This document shows, piece by piece, positions 17,656 through 26,051 of a DNA stretch of 50,825 nt. The position numbers and the translations under genes were made by a program. The stretch is from contig NZ_PNOT02000085.1 of the NCBI RefSeq assembly GCF_002879535.1, positions 1 to 50,825 on the forward strand. The letters run 5' to 3'. Below the pieces are notes generated by a model, which worked only from the letters and a program-made list of their open reading frames with translations, was not told the DNA's origin and searched no databases. Numbering within the stretch: position 1 is the stretch's first letter; every line of letters begins with the position of its first letter. This stretch comes from Mesorhizobium intechi (GTDB lineage Bacteria; Pseudomonadota; Alphaproteobacteria; Rhizobiales; Rhizobiaceae).

Positions 17656-19575
17656 TCAGATCGCCACCTGCGTACCGATCTCTACCACGCGCCCGGTCGG
17701 GATCTGGAAATATTCGGTCGCGTCGGCCGCGGTGCGCGCCAGGCCGATGAACAGCCTGTCCTGCCACACTGGCATGCCGGAATTGGGCGAGGCTTTGAGC
17801 GAGCGCCGCGACAGGAAGAACGACGTCGTCATGATGTCGAACTTCCAGCCCTGCTTGCGGCAGATCGCCAGCGCGCGCGGAATGTTGGGCTGTTCCATGT
17901 AGCCGAAGGTCAGCGTCACCCGCATGAACAGCTCGTTGACCGTCTCCATCTTGACCCGGTCGCTGTCGGGCACCACCGGCTGCGGCGCCGTCACTACCGA
18001 AAGGATCACGTTCTGCTCATGCAGCACCTTGTAGTGCTTCAGGCTGTGCATCAGCGCTGTCGGCGCGCTGAGCGGATCGCTGGTTAGGAACACCGCCGTG
18101 CCGGACACCAGCTGCGGCTTCTTCTTCAGCAGATTGCCGGCGAGGAAATCGAGCGGGATCTCGTTGCGACGGGTCTTGTCGAACAGATAGCGGCTGCCGC
18201 GCACCCAGGTCCACATGCCCAGCACGATGGTGAAGGCCACCAGCAATGACGCCCATCCGCCTTCGAACACCTTGACGATGTTGGAAGCGAAGAAACCGAT
18301 ATCGATGAAGGCAAACAGCACCGTCAAGCTGATTGCAACCCAGAGCCGCCATTTCCAGATGCGGGTCATCACGACATAGAGCAGCACCGTCGTCACCAGC
18401 ATGTTGCCGGTCACCGAGATGCCATAGGCCGAGGCCAGCTTGCTGGACTCGCCGAAGCCGACCACCAGCATCATCACCACCAATGCCAGCAGAAGGTTGA
18501 CACGCGGCATGTAGATCTGCCCGGACTGCTTTTCCGATGTATGCAGGATTTCGAGCCGCGGCAGCATGTTGAGCTGCACTGCCTGCCTGGTCAGCGAGAA
18601 GGCACCCGAAATCACCGCCTGGCTGGCGATGACCGTCGCGGCGGTCGCCAGCACGACCATGGGAATCAGAGCCCAACCCTCGTTCATCTCGAAGAACGGG
18701 TGGCCGACGACGCCATTCTTGGCCAGCACGAAGGCGCCCTGCCCGGCATAGTTCAGCAGCAGACAGGGAAACACGATCGACAGCCAGGCCAGCACGATGG
18801 GCTTGCGTCCGAAATGGCCGAGATCGGCATAGAGCGCCTCGGCGCCGGTGACGGCGAGGAAGATGGCGCCGATCGTCACGAAGGCGACGTCGGGCGAGTG
18901 GATCAGGAAGGCGACGATGTAGTGCGGGCTGATCGCCCACAGGATCTCCGGATCGGCGATGATGTGCTTGAGGCCCGAAAGACCGATCGCCAGGAACCAG
19001 ACCGCGGTCACCGGACCGAAGACCAGTCCCACGCCGCCCGTGCCGAAACGTTGCACCGCAAACACCACGGCGAGAATCACGAGTGTCAGCGGCACGACGT
19101 AGGGCTGGAAGGTGGGAGTGACGACATTCATGCCCTCGACCGCCGACAGCACAGAAATCGCCGGCGTGATGACCGCGTCGCCGAAAAACAGCGAGGCGCC
19201 GACGATACCGATGCCCAGGATCACCGCTGAACGCTTCGGGAAACTGCCGCGCGCCAGTGCCATCAGCGACAGCACGCCGCCTTCGCCGCGATTGTCGGCG
19301 CGCAGCACGAACATGATGTATTTGATGGTGACGATGATCGTCAGCGACCAGATGATCAGCGACAGGACACCGAGAATATCGCCTCGTTGCGCAACGGTGC
19401 CGTGGGAAGACGCCACCAGCGCCTCGCGAAAGGCATAGATCGGGCTGGTGCCGATATCGCCATAGACAACGCCCAGCGCGCCCAGCATCAGCACCTTGGT
19501 GCTATGCCGCTCGATCTCTGGATGGCTCGACTGTTCGACGGGTTCTGCCTCACTACCAGTGTTGGCAAGGGCCAT
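17656..19575 (-). CDS. kup: Kup family low-affinity K+ transporter (copy 1)
   Basis: This 639-residue K+ uptake protein of the KUP/HAK/KT family (H+ symport) begins after a short acidic leader with [26 protein letters not shown], the family signature. About twelve membrane helices follow to about residue 465, then a soluble cytoplasmic C-terminal domain of about 175 residues. A GTG three codons upstream is possible, but GGAG lies 8 bases before the ATG at 19575. Its last about 174 codons are almost identical in DNA to those of the neighbouring kup copy, while the membrane part is clearly diverged. It lies 176 bp downstream of copy 2 on the same strand. Confidence 0.96.
   Translation of the reverse strand: MALANTGSEAEPVEQSSHPEIERHSTKVLMLGALGVVYGDIGTSPIYAFREALVASSHGTVAQRGDILGVLSLIIWSLTIIVTIKYIMFVLRADNRGEGGVLSLMALARGSFPKRSAVILGIGIVGASLFFGDAVITPAISVLSAVEGMNVVTPTFQPYVVPLTLVILAVVFAVQRFGTGGVGLVFGPVTAVWFLAIGLSGLKHIIADPEILWAISPHYIVAFLIHSPDVAFVTIGAIFLAVTGAEALYADLGHFGRKPIVLAWLSIVFPCLLLNYAGQGAFVLAKNGVVGHPFFEMNEGWALIPMVVLATAATVIASQAVISGAFSLTRQAVQLNMLPRLEILHTSEKQSGQIYMPRVNLLLALVVMMLVVGFGESSKLASAYGISVTGNMLVTTVLLYVVMTRIWKWRLWVAISLTVLFAFIDIGFFASNIVKVFEGGWASLLVAFTIVLGMWTWVRGSRYLFDKTRRNEIPLDFLAGNLLKKKPQLVSGTAVFLTSDPLSAPTALMHSLKHYKVLHEQNVILSVVTAPQPVVPDSDRVKMETVNELFMRVTLTFGYMEQPNIPRALAICRKQGWKFDIMTTSFFLSRRSLKASPNSGMPVWQDRLFIGLARTAADATEYFQIPTGRVVEIGTQVAI
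17669..18192. repeat. Direct repeat of 524 bp, copy in kup 1 (homogenised 3' end)
   Basis: This stretch matches 19765-20288 base for base except at five positions (17770, 17977, 18085, 18097, 18112). Identity stops sharply at both ends, and the flanking parts of the two kup genes are diverged. The tract covers nearly the whole soluble C-terminal domain. Confidence 0.92.
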
Positions 19576-19751
19576 GGACGACACTCCGATAAGCGCGCGG
19601 TGCTCTACGCTTGCTGCAATGCAATATCAAGTGCCGTTGCGTGATGGCTCCCATGCTGGCGACGCTAGGCTCCTTGGGAAATAGCCTACAATCCAGTGAA
19701 TTCGTGGCCACGGGGCGTGGCGGGCGCCCATATGACCTGCCGTATCAGCCT

Positions 19752-21665
19752 TTAGATAGCGACTTGCGTACCGATCTCTACCACGCGCCCGGTCGGGATC
19801 TGGAAATATTCGGTCGCGTCGGCCGCGGTGCGCGCCAGGCCGATGAACAGCCTGTCCTGCCACACCGGCATGCCGGAATTGGGCGAGGCTTTGAGCGAGC
19901 GCCGCGACAGGAAGAACGACGTCGTCATGATGTCGAACTTCCAGCCCTGCTTGCGGCAGATCGCCAGCGCGCGCGGAATGTTGGGCTGTTCCATGTAGCC
20001 GAAGGTCAGCGTCACCCGCATGAACAGCTCGTTGACCGTCTCCATCTTGACCCGGTCGCTGTCGGGCACCACGGGCTGCGGCGCCGTCACTACCGAAAGG
20101 ATCACGTTCTGCTCATGCAGCACCTTGTAGTGCTTCAGGCTGTGCATCAGCGCTGTCGGCGCGCTGAGCGGATCGCTGGTCAGGAACACCGCGGTGCCGG
20201 ACACCAGATGCGGCTTCTTCTTCAGCAGATTGCCGGCGAGGAAATCGAGCGGGATCTCGTTGCGACGGGTCTTGTCGAACAGATAGCGCGTGCCGCGTAT
20301 CCAGGTCCACATGATCAGCCCCATCAGGCAGGCAACCGTAATCGATACCCAGCCGCCTTCGAATATCTTGACGATGTTTGCCAGGAAGAAGCCGCTGTCG
20401 ATGATGCCGAACAGCAATATCAGCGGCAGGGCGACCGCAAGCCTCCATTTCCACAGCTTGCGCATCACGACGAACAACAGGATCGTCGTCATGAGCATTT
20501 CGCCGGTCACCGAGATGCCGTAGGCGGAAGCCAGCGAACTCGAACTGCCGAAACCGACGACCAGCAGCATCACCCCCAGGGCGACGAGCAGATTGATGCG
20601 GGGCATGTAGATCTGGCCGAGTTGCATTTCGGACGTATGCTGCACCTCGATACGTGGCAGAAGGTTGAGTTGCACGGCCTGGCGGGTCAGCGAAAAAGCA
20701 CCGGAGATGACTGCCTGGCTGGCGATGACGGTTGCGGCCGTCGCCAGCCCCACCATCGGCATCAGTGCCCAGTCAGGCAGCATCTGGAAAAATGGATTGG
20801 TCGGCCTCCCGCCATTGGCCAGCACAAAAGCTCCTTGCCCGAAATAGTTGAGCAGCAGGCATGGGAAAACCACGGAAAACCACGCCAACACGATAGGCTT
20901 GCGCCCAAAATGGCCGAGATCGACGTAAAGGGCCTCGGCCCCGGTCACCGCCAGGAACACCGCGCCGACAGTGACAAAGGCGGCGGTGGGTGTACTGGCG
21001 AGATAGGCGACCGCGTAGTAGGGATTGACGGCCAGCAGGATCGATGGATCGTCCGCCAGGTGATAGAGCCCTGCTACGCCGATAGCCAGGAACCATAGCG
21101 CGGTCACCGGCCCGAACACCGCCGCCACCTTTCCGGTGCCGAAGCGCTGTACCGAGAACAGGATGGCCAGGATGAGCAGCGTGATCGGCACGACGTAGGG
21201 GTCCAGTGTCGGCGTCACCACCCTGAGGCCTTCGACCGCCGACAGCACGGAGATGGCCGGCGTTATGATCGAATCGCCGAAAAACAACGCCGCGCCGCAA
21301 AGGCCGATCGCCAGAATGAGTCTCGCACCTTTGGGATAGGCGGTTCGCGCCAGCGACATCAGCGATAATGTACCGCCCTCGCCCTTATTGTCGGCGCGAA
21401 GCACGAAGGCGACATATTTTATCGTCACGATGATCGTTAGCGCCCAGACGATCAGCGACAGCACACCAAGCACTTGAGCGCGCGTATCGATACCGGGCGA
21501 AGCGTGAAGCGCCTCACGGAAAGCGTAGATCGGACTGGTACCGATATCGCCATAGACAACGCCGAGCGCACCCAGCATGAGAACTTTGGTGCTGTGCTGT
21601 TCGGCCCCGGAATGGCTCGATTGCTCGACGGTTTCGGCCTCGCTATCGCGACTGGCAAGGTCCAT
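19752..21665 (-). CDS. kup: Kup family low-affinity K+ transporter (copy 2)
   Basis: This 637-residue paralogue of the adjacent kup gene has the same architecture: the signature [22 protein letters not shown], about twelve membrane helices and a cytoplasmic C-terminal domain. Its membrane part differs from copy 1 at many positions (for example [17 protein letters not shown] against GSFPKRSAVILGIGIVG), whereas the C-terminal domain is the same apart from a Gln/His difference and residues at the tract edge. The start at 21665 (MDLASRD) has GGGGAG 7 bases upstream; a longer frame to 21698 was not preferred. The order on the minus strand is copy 2 then copy 1. Two Kup proteins are usual in Mesorhizobium. 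Confidence 0.96.
   Translation of the reverse strand: MDLASRDSEAETVEQSSHSGAEQHSTKVLMLGALGVVYGDIGTSPIYAFREALHASPGIDTRAQVLGVLSLIVWALTIIVTIKYVAFVLRADNKGEGGTLSLMSLARTAYPKGARLILAIGLCGAALFFGDSIITPAISVLSAVEGLRVVTPTLDPYVVPITLLILAILFSVQRFGTGKVAAVFGPVTALWFLAIGVAGLYHLADDPSILLAVNPYYAVAYLASTPTAAFVTVGAVFLAVTGAEALYVDLGHFGRKPIVLAWFSVVFPCLLLNYFGQGAFVLANGGRPTNPFFQMLPDWALMPMVGLATAATVIASQAVISGAFSLTRQAVQLNLLPRIEVQHTSEMQLGQIYMPRINLLVALGVMLLVVGFGSSSSLASAYGISVTGEMLMTTILLFVVMRKLWKWRLAVALPLILLFGIIDSGFFLANIVKIFEGGWVSITVACLMGLIMWTWIRGTRYLFDKTRRNEIPLDFLAGNLLKKKPHLVSGTAVFLTSDPLSAPTALMHSLKHYKVLHEQNVILSVVTAPQPVVPDSDRVKMETVNELFMRVTLTFGYMEQPNIPRALAICRKQGWKFDIMTTSFFLSRRSLKASPNSGMPVWQDRLFIGLARTAADATEYFQIPTGRVVEIGTQVAI
19765..20288. 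repeat. Direct repeat of 524 bp, copy in kup 2 (homogenised 3' end)
   Basis: Partner of the tract at 17669-18192, offset by 2,096 bp. The only differences are at 19866, 20073, 20181, 20193 and 20208; just the last changes an amino acid (His in place of Gln). Confidence 0.92.
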
Positions 21666-21764
21666 AGACCACTCCCCGACGAGCGCGCGGTGTTTCACGC
21701 ATGCTGCGATGCGATGTCAATTGCACGCTATGGCTGCCATACCTGCAAGGCGAAACTCTACCCC

Positions 21765-22505
21765 CTACCACCCACAAGCTCTGAGAAACCGACCCACTGT
21801 GCCGGCCATGCCATACTCCAACGCGTCGGCTGTCAACCCATGTCCGATTGACACTTCGGCCAATGCCGGAATGCGCTTGGCCAGCGCCGGAAGATTGCCC
21901 ACCGTCAGATCGTGCCCGGCGTTGACCTGCAGACCGGCGGCGAATGCCGCGTCGGCCGTTTTTCCCAATTGTTCCAGCTCCTTGGCGGCCTTTGCTGAAT
22001 CGGAATGATAGCTGCCGTAAGGGCCGGTATAGAGCTCGATCCGGTCGGCGCCGGTATCGCGCGCGGCTGTCATGCCGGTGGGATCGGCGTCGGAAAACAG
22101 CGACACCCTGAAGCCGCCTTTCTTCAGGCGCCTGACGATGGGCGTCAGCAACGCCGCATCGGCGACGAAGTTCCAACCATGGTCGGAGGTCGCCTGCGCC
22201 GGATCATCGGGAACCAGCGTCACCTGTTCGGGCTGATGCTTTTCCACCAGCGCCAGGAAATCCTCGCTCGGGTAACCCTCGATGTTGAATTCCGCCCGCG
22301 GAAACTCATCGTCGATCAGCGCCCGGATCTGGGGTAGGTCGGAATGCCGCGTATGACGTTCGTCGGGACGCGGATGCACGGTCAGCCCATGCGCCCCGGC
22401 GGCGAGCGCAAGCCGGCCGATGCCGGTGACACTGGGCCATGGCAGGTCGCGCCGGTTGCGCAGCATGGCGATGGCGTTGAGGTTGACGGAAAGCTTTGCG
22501 GGCAT
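21765..22505 (-). CDS. pdxJ: Pyridoxine 5'-phosphate synthase
   Basis: PdxJ condenses 1-deoxy-xylulose 5-phosphate with 3-amino-2-oxopropyl phosphate to form pyridoxine 5'-phosphate in the DXP-dependent vitamin B6 pathway. The 246-residue protein shows the family motifs [59 protein letters not shown] and [13 protein letters not shown]. The start at 22505 gives [10 protein letters not shown]; the open frame extends 76 codons upstream but that part has no family similarity. It is divergent from the SpoIIAA-like gene; 160 bp separate them. Confidence 0.97.
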   Translation of the reverse strand: MPAKLSVNLNAIAMLRNRRDLPWPSVTGIGRLALAAGAHGLTVHPRPDERHTRHSDLPQIRALIDDEFPRAEFNIEGYPSEDFLALVEKHQPEQVTLVPDDPAQATSDHGWNFVADAALLTPIVRRLKKGGFRVSLFSDADPTGMTAARDTGADRIELYTGPYGSYHSDSAKAAKELEQLGKTADAAFAAGLQVNAGHDLTVGNLPALAKRIPALAEVSIGHGLTADALEYGMAGTVGRFLRACGW

Positions 22506-22665
22506 GTCTGGTGTCCGTGAAATCAAGCGGTTAGGACGCGCCACGCCTATTCGTTCAGCCGCGGCGCGCTCGAGACTGGGGCATCTATAGCGTCTTTGAC
22601 GGGAACAGATAGGGGTTTCCGGTGTTCCAGAAGATCGACCCTGTCTTGCGCAAGGAGGCCCACTC

Positions 22666-23085
22666 GTGAATTTCCTGCAATCCGTGCCGACAATCCGTCG
22701 CATCGACACCGATCGCGACGACCTGTTCGCCATCGATGTGGTCGGGCATGTCTCGGCGGCCGACGCGGAAAACCTGTTTGGCCTGCTTGAGGCGGCCTAT
22801 GCCCTCCACAAGCGGATCGACGTGGCTGTACGCATCGTCGATCACGAAGGCGTCGACTGGACCGACGTCTCCGACGAGACCCTGAAGCAGGGCACCATCC
22901 ATGCGCTGGAGCATATAGGTCGCTGCGCGGCGATAGGCAGGCCGGACTGGACGCCGGACGCGCGAGACGCCTTGCCCGTGTCCTCGCCCATCGAATTCCG
23001 CCATTTCAACGCCGAGGACGAAGAAGAGGCCTGGGAATGGCTTGGGGTCCGGCAGGTCGGCGTGCGCGAGAAGCCGGCCTCGTAA
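22666..23085 (+). CDS. SpoIIAA-like (STAS/SEC14 fold) protein
   Basis: This 139-residue protein resembles the SpoIIAA-like family of small cytoplasmic STAS-fold proteins: [25 protein letters not shown], then [11 protein letters not shown] and a C-terminal [16 protein letters not shown]. The function is unknown; related structures bind lipids or act as partner-binding modules. The start is GTG at 22666 with a full AGGAGG site 7 bases upstream. It is convergent with the helicase gene, with only 2 bp between the two stop codons. Confidence 0.75.
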   Translation: MNFLQSVPTIRRIDTDRDDLFAIDVVGHVSAADAENLFGLLEAAYALHKRIDVAVRIVDHEGVDWTDVSDETLKQGTIHALEHIGRCAAIGRPDWTPDARDALPVSSPIEFRHFNAEDEEEAWEWLGVRQVGVREKPAS

Positions 23086-23087
23086 AT

Positions 23088-24215
23088 CTATCGGACAATA
23101 GTCAATCGTTCGGCGGCGCGCGTAATCGCGGTGTAAAGCCAGCGCTGGCGCGTTTCCTTGAAGGCCCAGCTTTCATCGAACAGCACGATCTCGTTCCACT
23201 GCGAGCCCTGCGCCTTGTGCACGGTCAAGGCATAGCCGTAGTCAAAATCATCAAAGCGCTTCTTCTGCTGCCAGGGGATATCGGCGTCGGGATCCTCGAA
23301 CGCAGCCTTGAGCAGCTTGATCTTGGCGACGCCGCGGTCCGGATCGTCCTCTTCCGGCGAGACCAGCAGATTGATGCCCGGCTTCACCGTCTCGCGTGAC
23401 GATGTCATCACCTTCCACAGCGAGCCGTTGAGCAGGCCCTTGGCCGGGTCGTTGCGCAGGCAGACCAGCTTGTCGCCGGCCTGGGGATAGTCGGCGTTGA
23501 AGCCCTTGAGCTCGCGCAGGCGCTGATTGTAGCGGCGGCGCGTGCGGTTGGTGCCGACCAGCACCTGGTCCGCCTTCAACACCAGTTCCTGGGTGACGTC
23601 TTCCTTGCCGATCACCTGCGCGGTGCCGTAGTCTCCGCGCATGAATTCACGGCCTTCGCGCACGTCGAGCGCCAGCCGCAGGATTGGATTGTCGCGCGCC
23701 TGCCGGTGGATTTCGGTGAGCAGGAAATCCGGCTCGTGATCGGTGAAGAAGCCGCCGCCCGAAATCGGCGGCAACTGGCCTGGATCGCCCAGCACCAGGA
23801 TCGGCGTGCCGAAACTCATCAGGTCGCGGCCGAGCTGCTCGTCGACCATCGAACATTCGTCGATGACGACCAGTTTGGCGCGCGAGATCGGGCTCTGCCG
23901 GTTGAGCGAAAAGGTGGGCGACATCGAGGTCTTGCCGGTCACCTCGTCCTCCACCGATTCCTCGCCCTTGGGCCTGTAGATCAGCGAATGGATGGTGCGG
24001 GCATTGACCGCCCCCTTGGAGCGCAGCACCTGGGCGGCCTTGCCGGTGAAGGCGGCGAACTGCACCTGGCCGTCGACATGTTCGGCGAAATAGCGTGCCA
24101 GCGTCGTCTTGCCGGTGCCGGCATAGCCGAACAGCCTGAACAGCTGCGGCTTGCCGGCTTGCAGCCAGCGGGCGACCGCTTGCAGCGCCTCGTCCTGTTG
24201 GGGTGAGAATTCCAT
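23088..24215 (-). CDS. ATP-dependent RecD/Dda-like DNA helicase
   Basis: This 375-residue superfamily 1B helicase has Q-motif-like FSPQQDEAL, Walker A FGYAGTGKTTLA (about residues 29-40), Walker B KLVVIDECSMV, motif III LVLGDPGQLPPISG, motif IV and the C-terminal TVHKAQGSQW and LYTAITRA motifs (V/VI). The length is close to phage T4 Dda, and the protein lacks the N-terminal domain of RecD2. Such enzymes move 5'-3' on single-stranded DNA in repair or fork processing. The ATG at 24215 gives MEFSPQQDEAL, the expected start. Confidence 0.88.
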   Translation of the reverse strand: MEFSPQQDEALQAVARWLQAGKPQLFRLFGYAGTGKTTLARYFAEHVDGQVQFAAFTGKAAQVLRSKGAVNARTIHSLIYRPKGEESVEDEVTGKTSMSPTFSLNRQSPISRAKLVVIDECSMVDEQLGRDLMSFGTPILVLGDPGQLPPISGGGFFTDHEPDFLLTEIHRQARDNPILRLALDVREGREFMRGDYGTAQVIGKEDVTQELVLKADQVLVGTNRTRRRYNQRLRELKGFNADYPQAGDKLVCLRNDPAKGLLNGSLWKVMTSSRETVKPGINLLVSPEEDDPDRGVAKIKLLKAAFEDPDADIPWQQKKRFDDFDYGYALTVHKAQGSQWNEIVLFDESWAFKETRQRWLYTAITRAAERLTIVR

Positions 24216-24351
24216 CTAATCGTGTGACCGGATTCGCAAGGGAAAGACAAGATAGGCGCCACAAGCGATACAGACCGCGGCTACCCCCCAACGCCAAGAT
24301 TATCAGGCGCAAACCGGAACGTAAAGGGAACAACCATCGTTCCGCCCGCCA

Positions 24352-24729
24352 TCACCTCGCGGCATGCGGATCGTTCTCCAGCAAGATCGGCTTGCCGTGC
24401 GGCGTGGCGTGCGCGGCGCGCTCCCAGGCCCGCGCCATCGCATCGACATCGGGCTTGGCGGCCAGCCCCTTCGAGGCAAGCAGGCTTTCCAGCGCCGCCA
24501 GCCAATGCTCGTAATAGTCATGGCCGTCGGCTGCCGCACCTGGCTTCTTCACCTCCGCCGACAGGGCAGCCGCCCACTCGCCCCACGAGAACAGGCCCCT
24601 GTCGTGCAAAGCCACCGTCATGGCGAACGCCTCGGCCTGCCAGGGCTCGGCGAAAACCGGCGCATCGACGCCCGCGGGCAGATCGGCGGCGGTCCCGTTA
24701 GGCCGGCTCAAGGTAACTCTCCCAGGCAT
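24352..24729 (-). CDS. Nitrile hydratase accessory protein (beta-like activator)
   Basis: This 125-residue protein matches the small accessory proteins encoded after nitrile hydratase genes, which resemble the N-terminal half of the beta subunit. Visible features are PVFAEPWQAEAFAMTVALHDRGLF, WGEWAAAL and YYEHWLAALESLL. In cobalt-type systems such proteins help insert Co3+ into the alpha subunit, by alpha-subunit swapping. The start at 24729 overlaps the end of the beta gene by 32 bp, implying translational coupling. The much longer open frame upstream runs antiphase through beta and is not coding. The 136 bp between this gene and the helicase hold nothing recognisable. Confidence 0.85.
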   Translation of the reverse strand: MPGRVTLSRPNGTAADLPAGVDAPVFAEPWQAEAFAMTVALHDRGLFSWGEWAAALSAEVKKPGAAADGHDYYEHWLAALESLLASKGLAAKPDVDAMARAWERAAHATPHGKPILLENDPHAAR

Positions 24730-25357
24730 CGATCGAGACGACAAGCGCGGGATCGGCGCCCTCGCCCCAGATCTCCGCGCCGTCGAAAACCACGGTATAG
24801 ACCCATTGCGGACTTTCGCCTTGCCCATGCGCGTTGCTGTCGGGAAAGACGAAGCCGTCATGCACCGCCTCGATCCTGCCTTGCCTGCCACGCGCATAGC
24901 GCGGCAACCTTGTGTGGCCGGTCGGGTTGAGATTCTTGGTCCGCACGGCGTCGCCGGGCTTGAACCGCGCCGGCACCGCCATCGGCCGGTTGCAGGGACT
25001 GCCCTTGGCCAGCACGGCAGGCACATTCTCCGCCTTCAGTATTCGTTTCGGCGGCGCCGCCTTGTCGATCGCCTCACCCGCCTCGAGATCGCGCTCGCTG
25101 ACGAAACCATGGCGCTTGAGCAGCGTCTCCAGCGCCTTGATCCAGATCTGGTAGTAGCTGGAGGAATAATAATCGGCCGGATGCAGCGATTCCCGCGCGT
25201 GCCGGCTCTCGTCGATGGTCCAGGCGCCCATGGCGCCGGCGCACAGCGTGACGCCGAGCGCCCGCCTTTCCCAGGCGGCGTGGAAATAGGGCTCGTCCGT
25301 TTCGGGCGCGACCGGCCCGAAGCCCATCTGCCCGCCGAGATCCTGCGGCCCGTTCAT
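24698..25357 (-). CDS. nthB: Nitrile hydratase subunit beta
   Basis: This 219-residue protein starts [16 protein letters not shown], the diagnostic N-terminus of nitrile hydratase beta. The helical part [21 protein letters not shown] follows, with [18 protein letters not shown], and then the C-terminal SH3-like barrel ([27 protein letters not shown]). Beta does not bind metal itself but supplies arginines that stabilise the alpha-subunit centre. The enzyme hydrates nitriles to amides. The ATG at 25357 overlaps the alpha stop in an ATGA junction. The C-terminus overlaps the accessory gene. Confidence 0.95.
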   Translation of the reverse strand: MNGPQDLGGQMGFGPVAPETDEPYFHAAWERRALGVTLCAGAMGAWTIDESRHARESLHPADYYSSSYYQIWIKALETLLKRHGFVSERDLEAGEAIDKAAPPKRILKAENVPAVLAKGSPCNRPMAVPARFKPGDAVRTKNLNPTGHTRLPRYARGRQGRIEAVHDGFVFPDSNAHGQGESPQWVYTVVFDGAEIWGEGADPALVVSIDAWESYLEPA

Positions 25358-25977
25358 GCCGGCCTCCTCGTTTGTTGCGGTTCCCGGGCGAGTGCCGTGC
25401 CGATCATCGCGTCGCGGCTCACCAGCTCGGCCAACCGCTCCTCGCTCCAGCCTTCGGTGCCGGCGGGCCGCATCGAAACGACGAGATAACGCAGTTCCGC
25501 CGTCGAATCCCAGACGCGTATCTTGGTGCTGGCCGGCAGCGTCAGCCCGAACTCCTCGAGCACGCCGCGCGGATCGATCACCGCGCGCGAGCGGTAGGGC
25601 GGTGCCTTGTACCACACGGGGGGCAGGCCGAGCACCGACCATGGATAGCAGGAGCACAGCGTGCAGACGACGAGATTATGTGTCTCCTCGGTGTTGAACA
25701 CCGCCTGCATGTGCTCGCCCTGGCGGCCGGTATAGCTCAGCGATTCGATCGCCGCCGTCGCATCGCGCTTGAGCCAGTCCGCATAGTCAGGATCGCTCCA
25801 GGCCTTTGCCACCACCTTGGCGCCGTTGCGTGGGCCGATCTTGGTTTCATATGTATCGACGATGACGTCGATCGCCGCCGGTTCGATCAGCCCTTTGCGG
25901 GTCAGGATGGTCTCCAGCGCCCGCACGCGGGCGGCAAACGGATCGAGTTCGTTGTCGTGGTCGTGGTCATGGGACAT
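25354..25977 (-). CDS. nthA: Nitrile hydratase subunit alpha, cobalt type
   Basis: This 207-residue subunit holds the metal centre: [11 protein letters not shown], with Cys105, Cys108, Ser109 and Cys110 as ligands. The Thr between the first two conserved positions (CTLCSC) marks the cobalt type; iron enzymes have CSLCSC. Two of the cysteines are normally oxidised to sulfinate and sulfenate. The N-terminus [12 protein letters not shown] is unusually His/Asp-rich and might help hold metal during loading. The start at 25977 is the first ATG; two earlier codons (GTG GTC) are open and no strong ribosome site distinguishes them. The gene leads the alpha-beta-accessory operon. No amidase gene is adjacent. 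Confidence 0.95.
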   Translation of the reverse strand: MSHDHDHDNELDPFAARVRALETILTRKGLIEPAAIDVIVDTYETKIGPRNGAKVVAKAWSDPDYADWLKRDATAAIESLSYTGRQGEHMQAVFNTEETHNLVVCTLCSCYPWSVLGLPPVWYKAPPYRSRAVIDPRGVLEEFGLTLPASTKIRVWDSTAELRYLVVSMRPAGTEGWSEERLAELVSRDAMIGTALAREPQQTRRPA

Positions 25978-26051
25978 GACCACGAATTAAGGTTCCGACG
26001 CGCCGGCCGCAAGCATAACGGCTTGGGCCAGCGGAAATCAGCGTCCGCCGG

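Noticed and set aside
17656..21665. kup duplication as an assembly artefact
   Set aside because: The membrane-domain halves are clearly different genes and five differences exist in the shared tract, so two true paralogues with a conversion tract is more likely; long reads would settle it.
24730..25026. N-terminal extension of the nitrile hydratase accessory frame
   Set aside because: It runs out of phase through the beta subunit, and family members are about 100-130 residues, matching the start at 24729.
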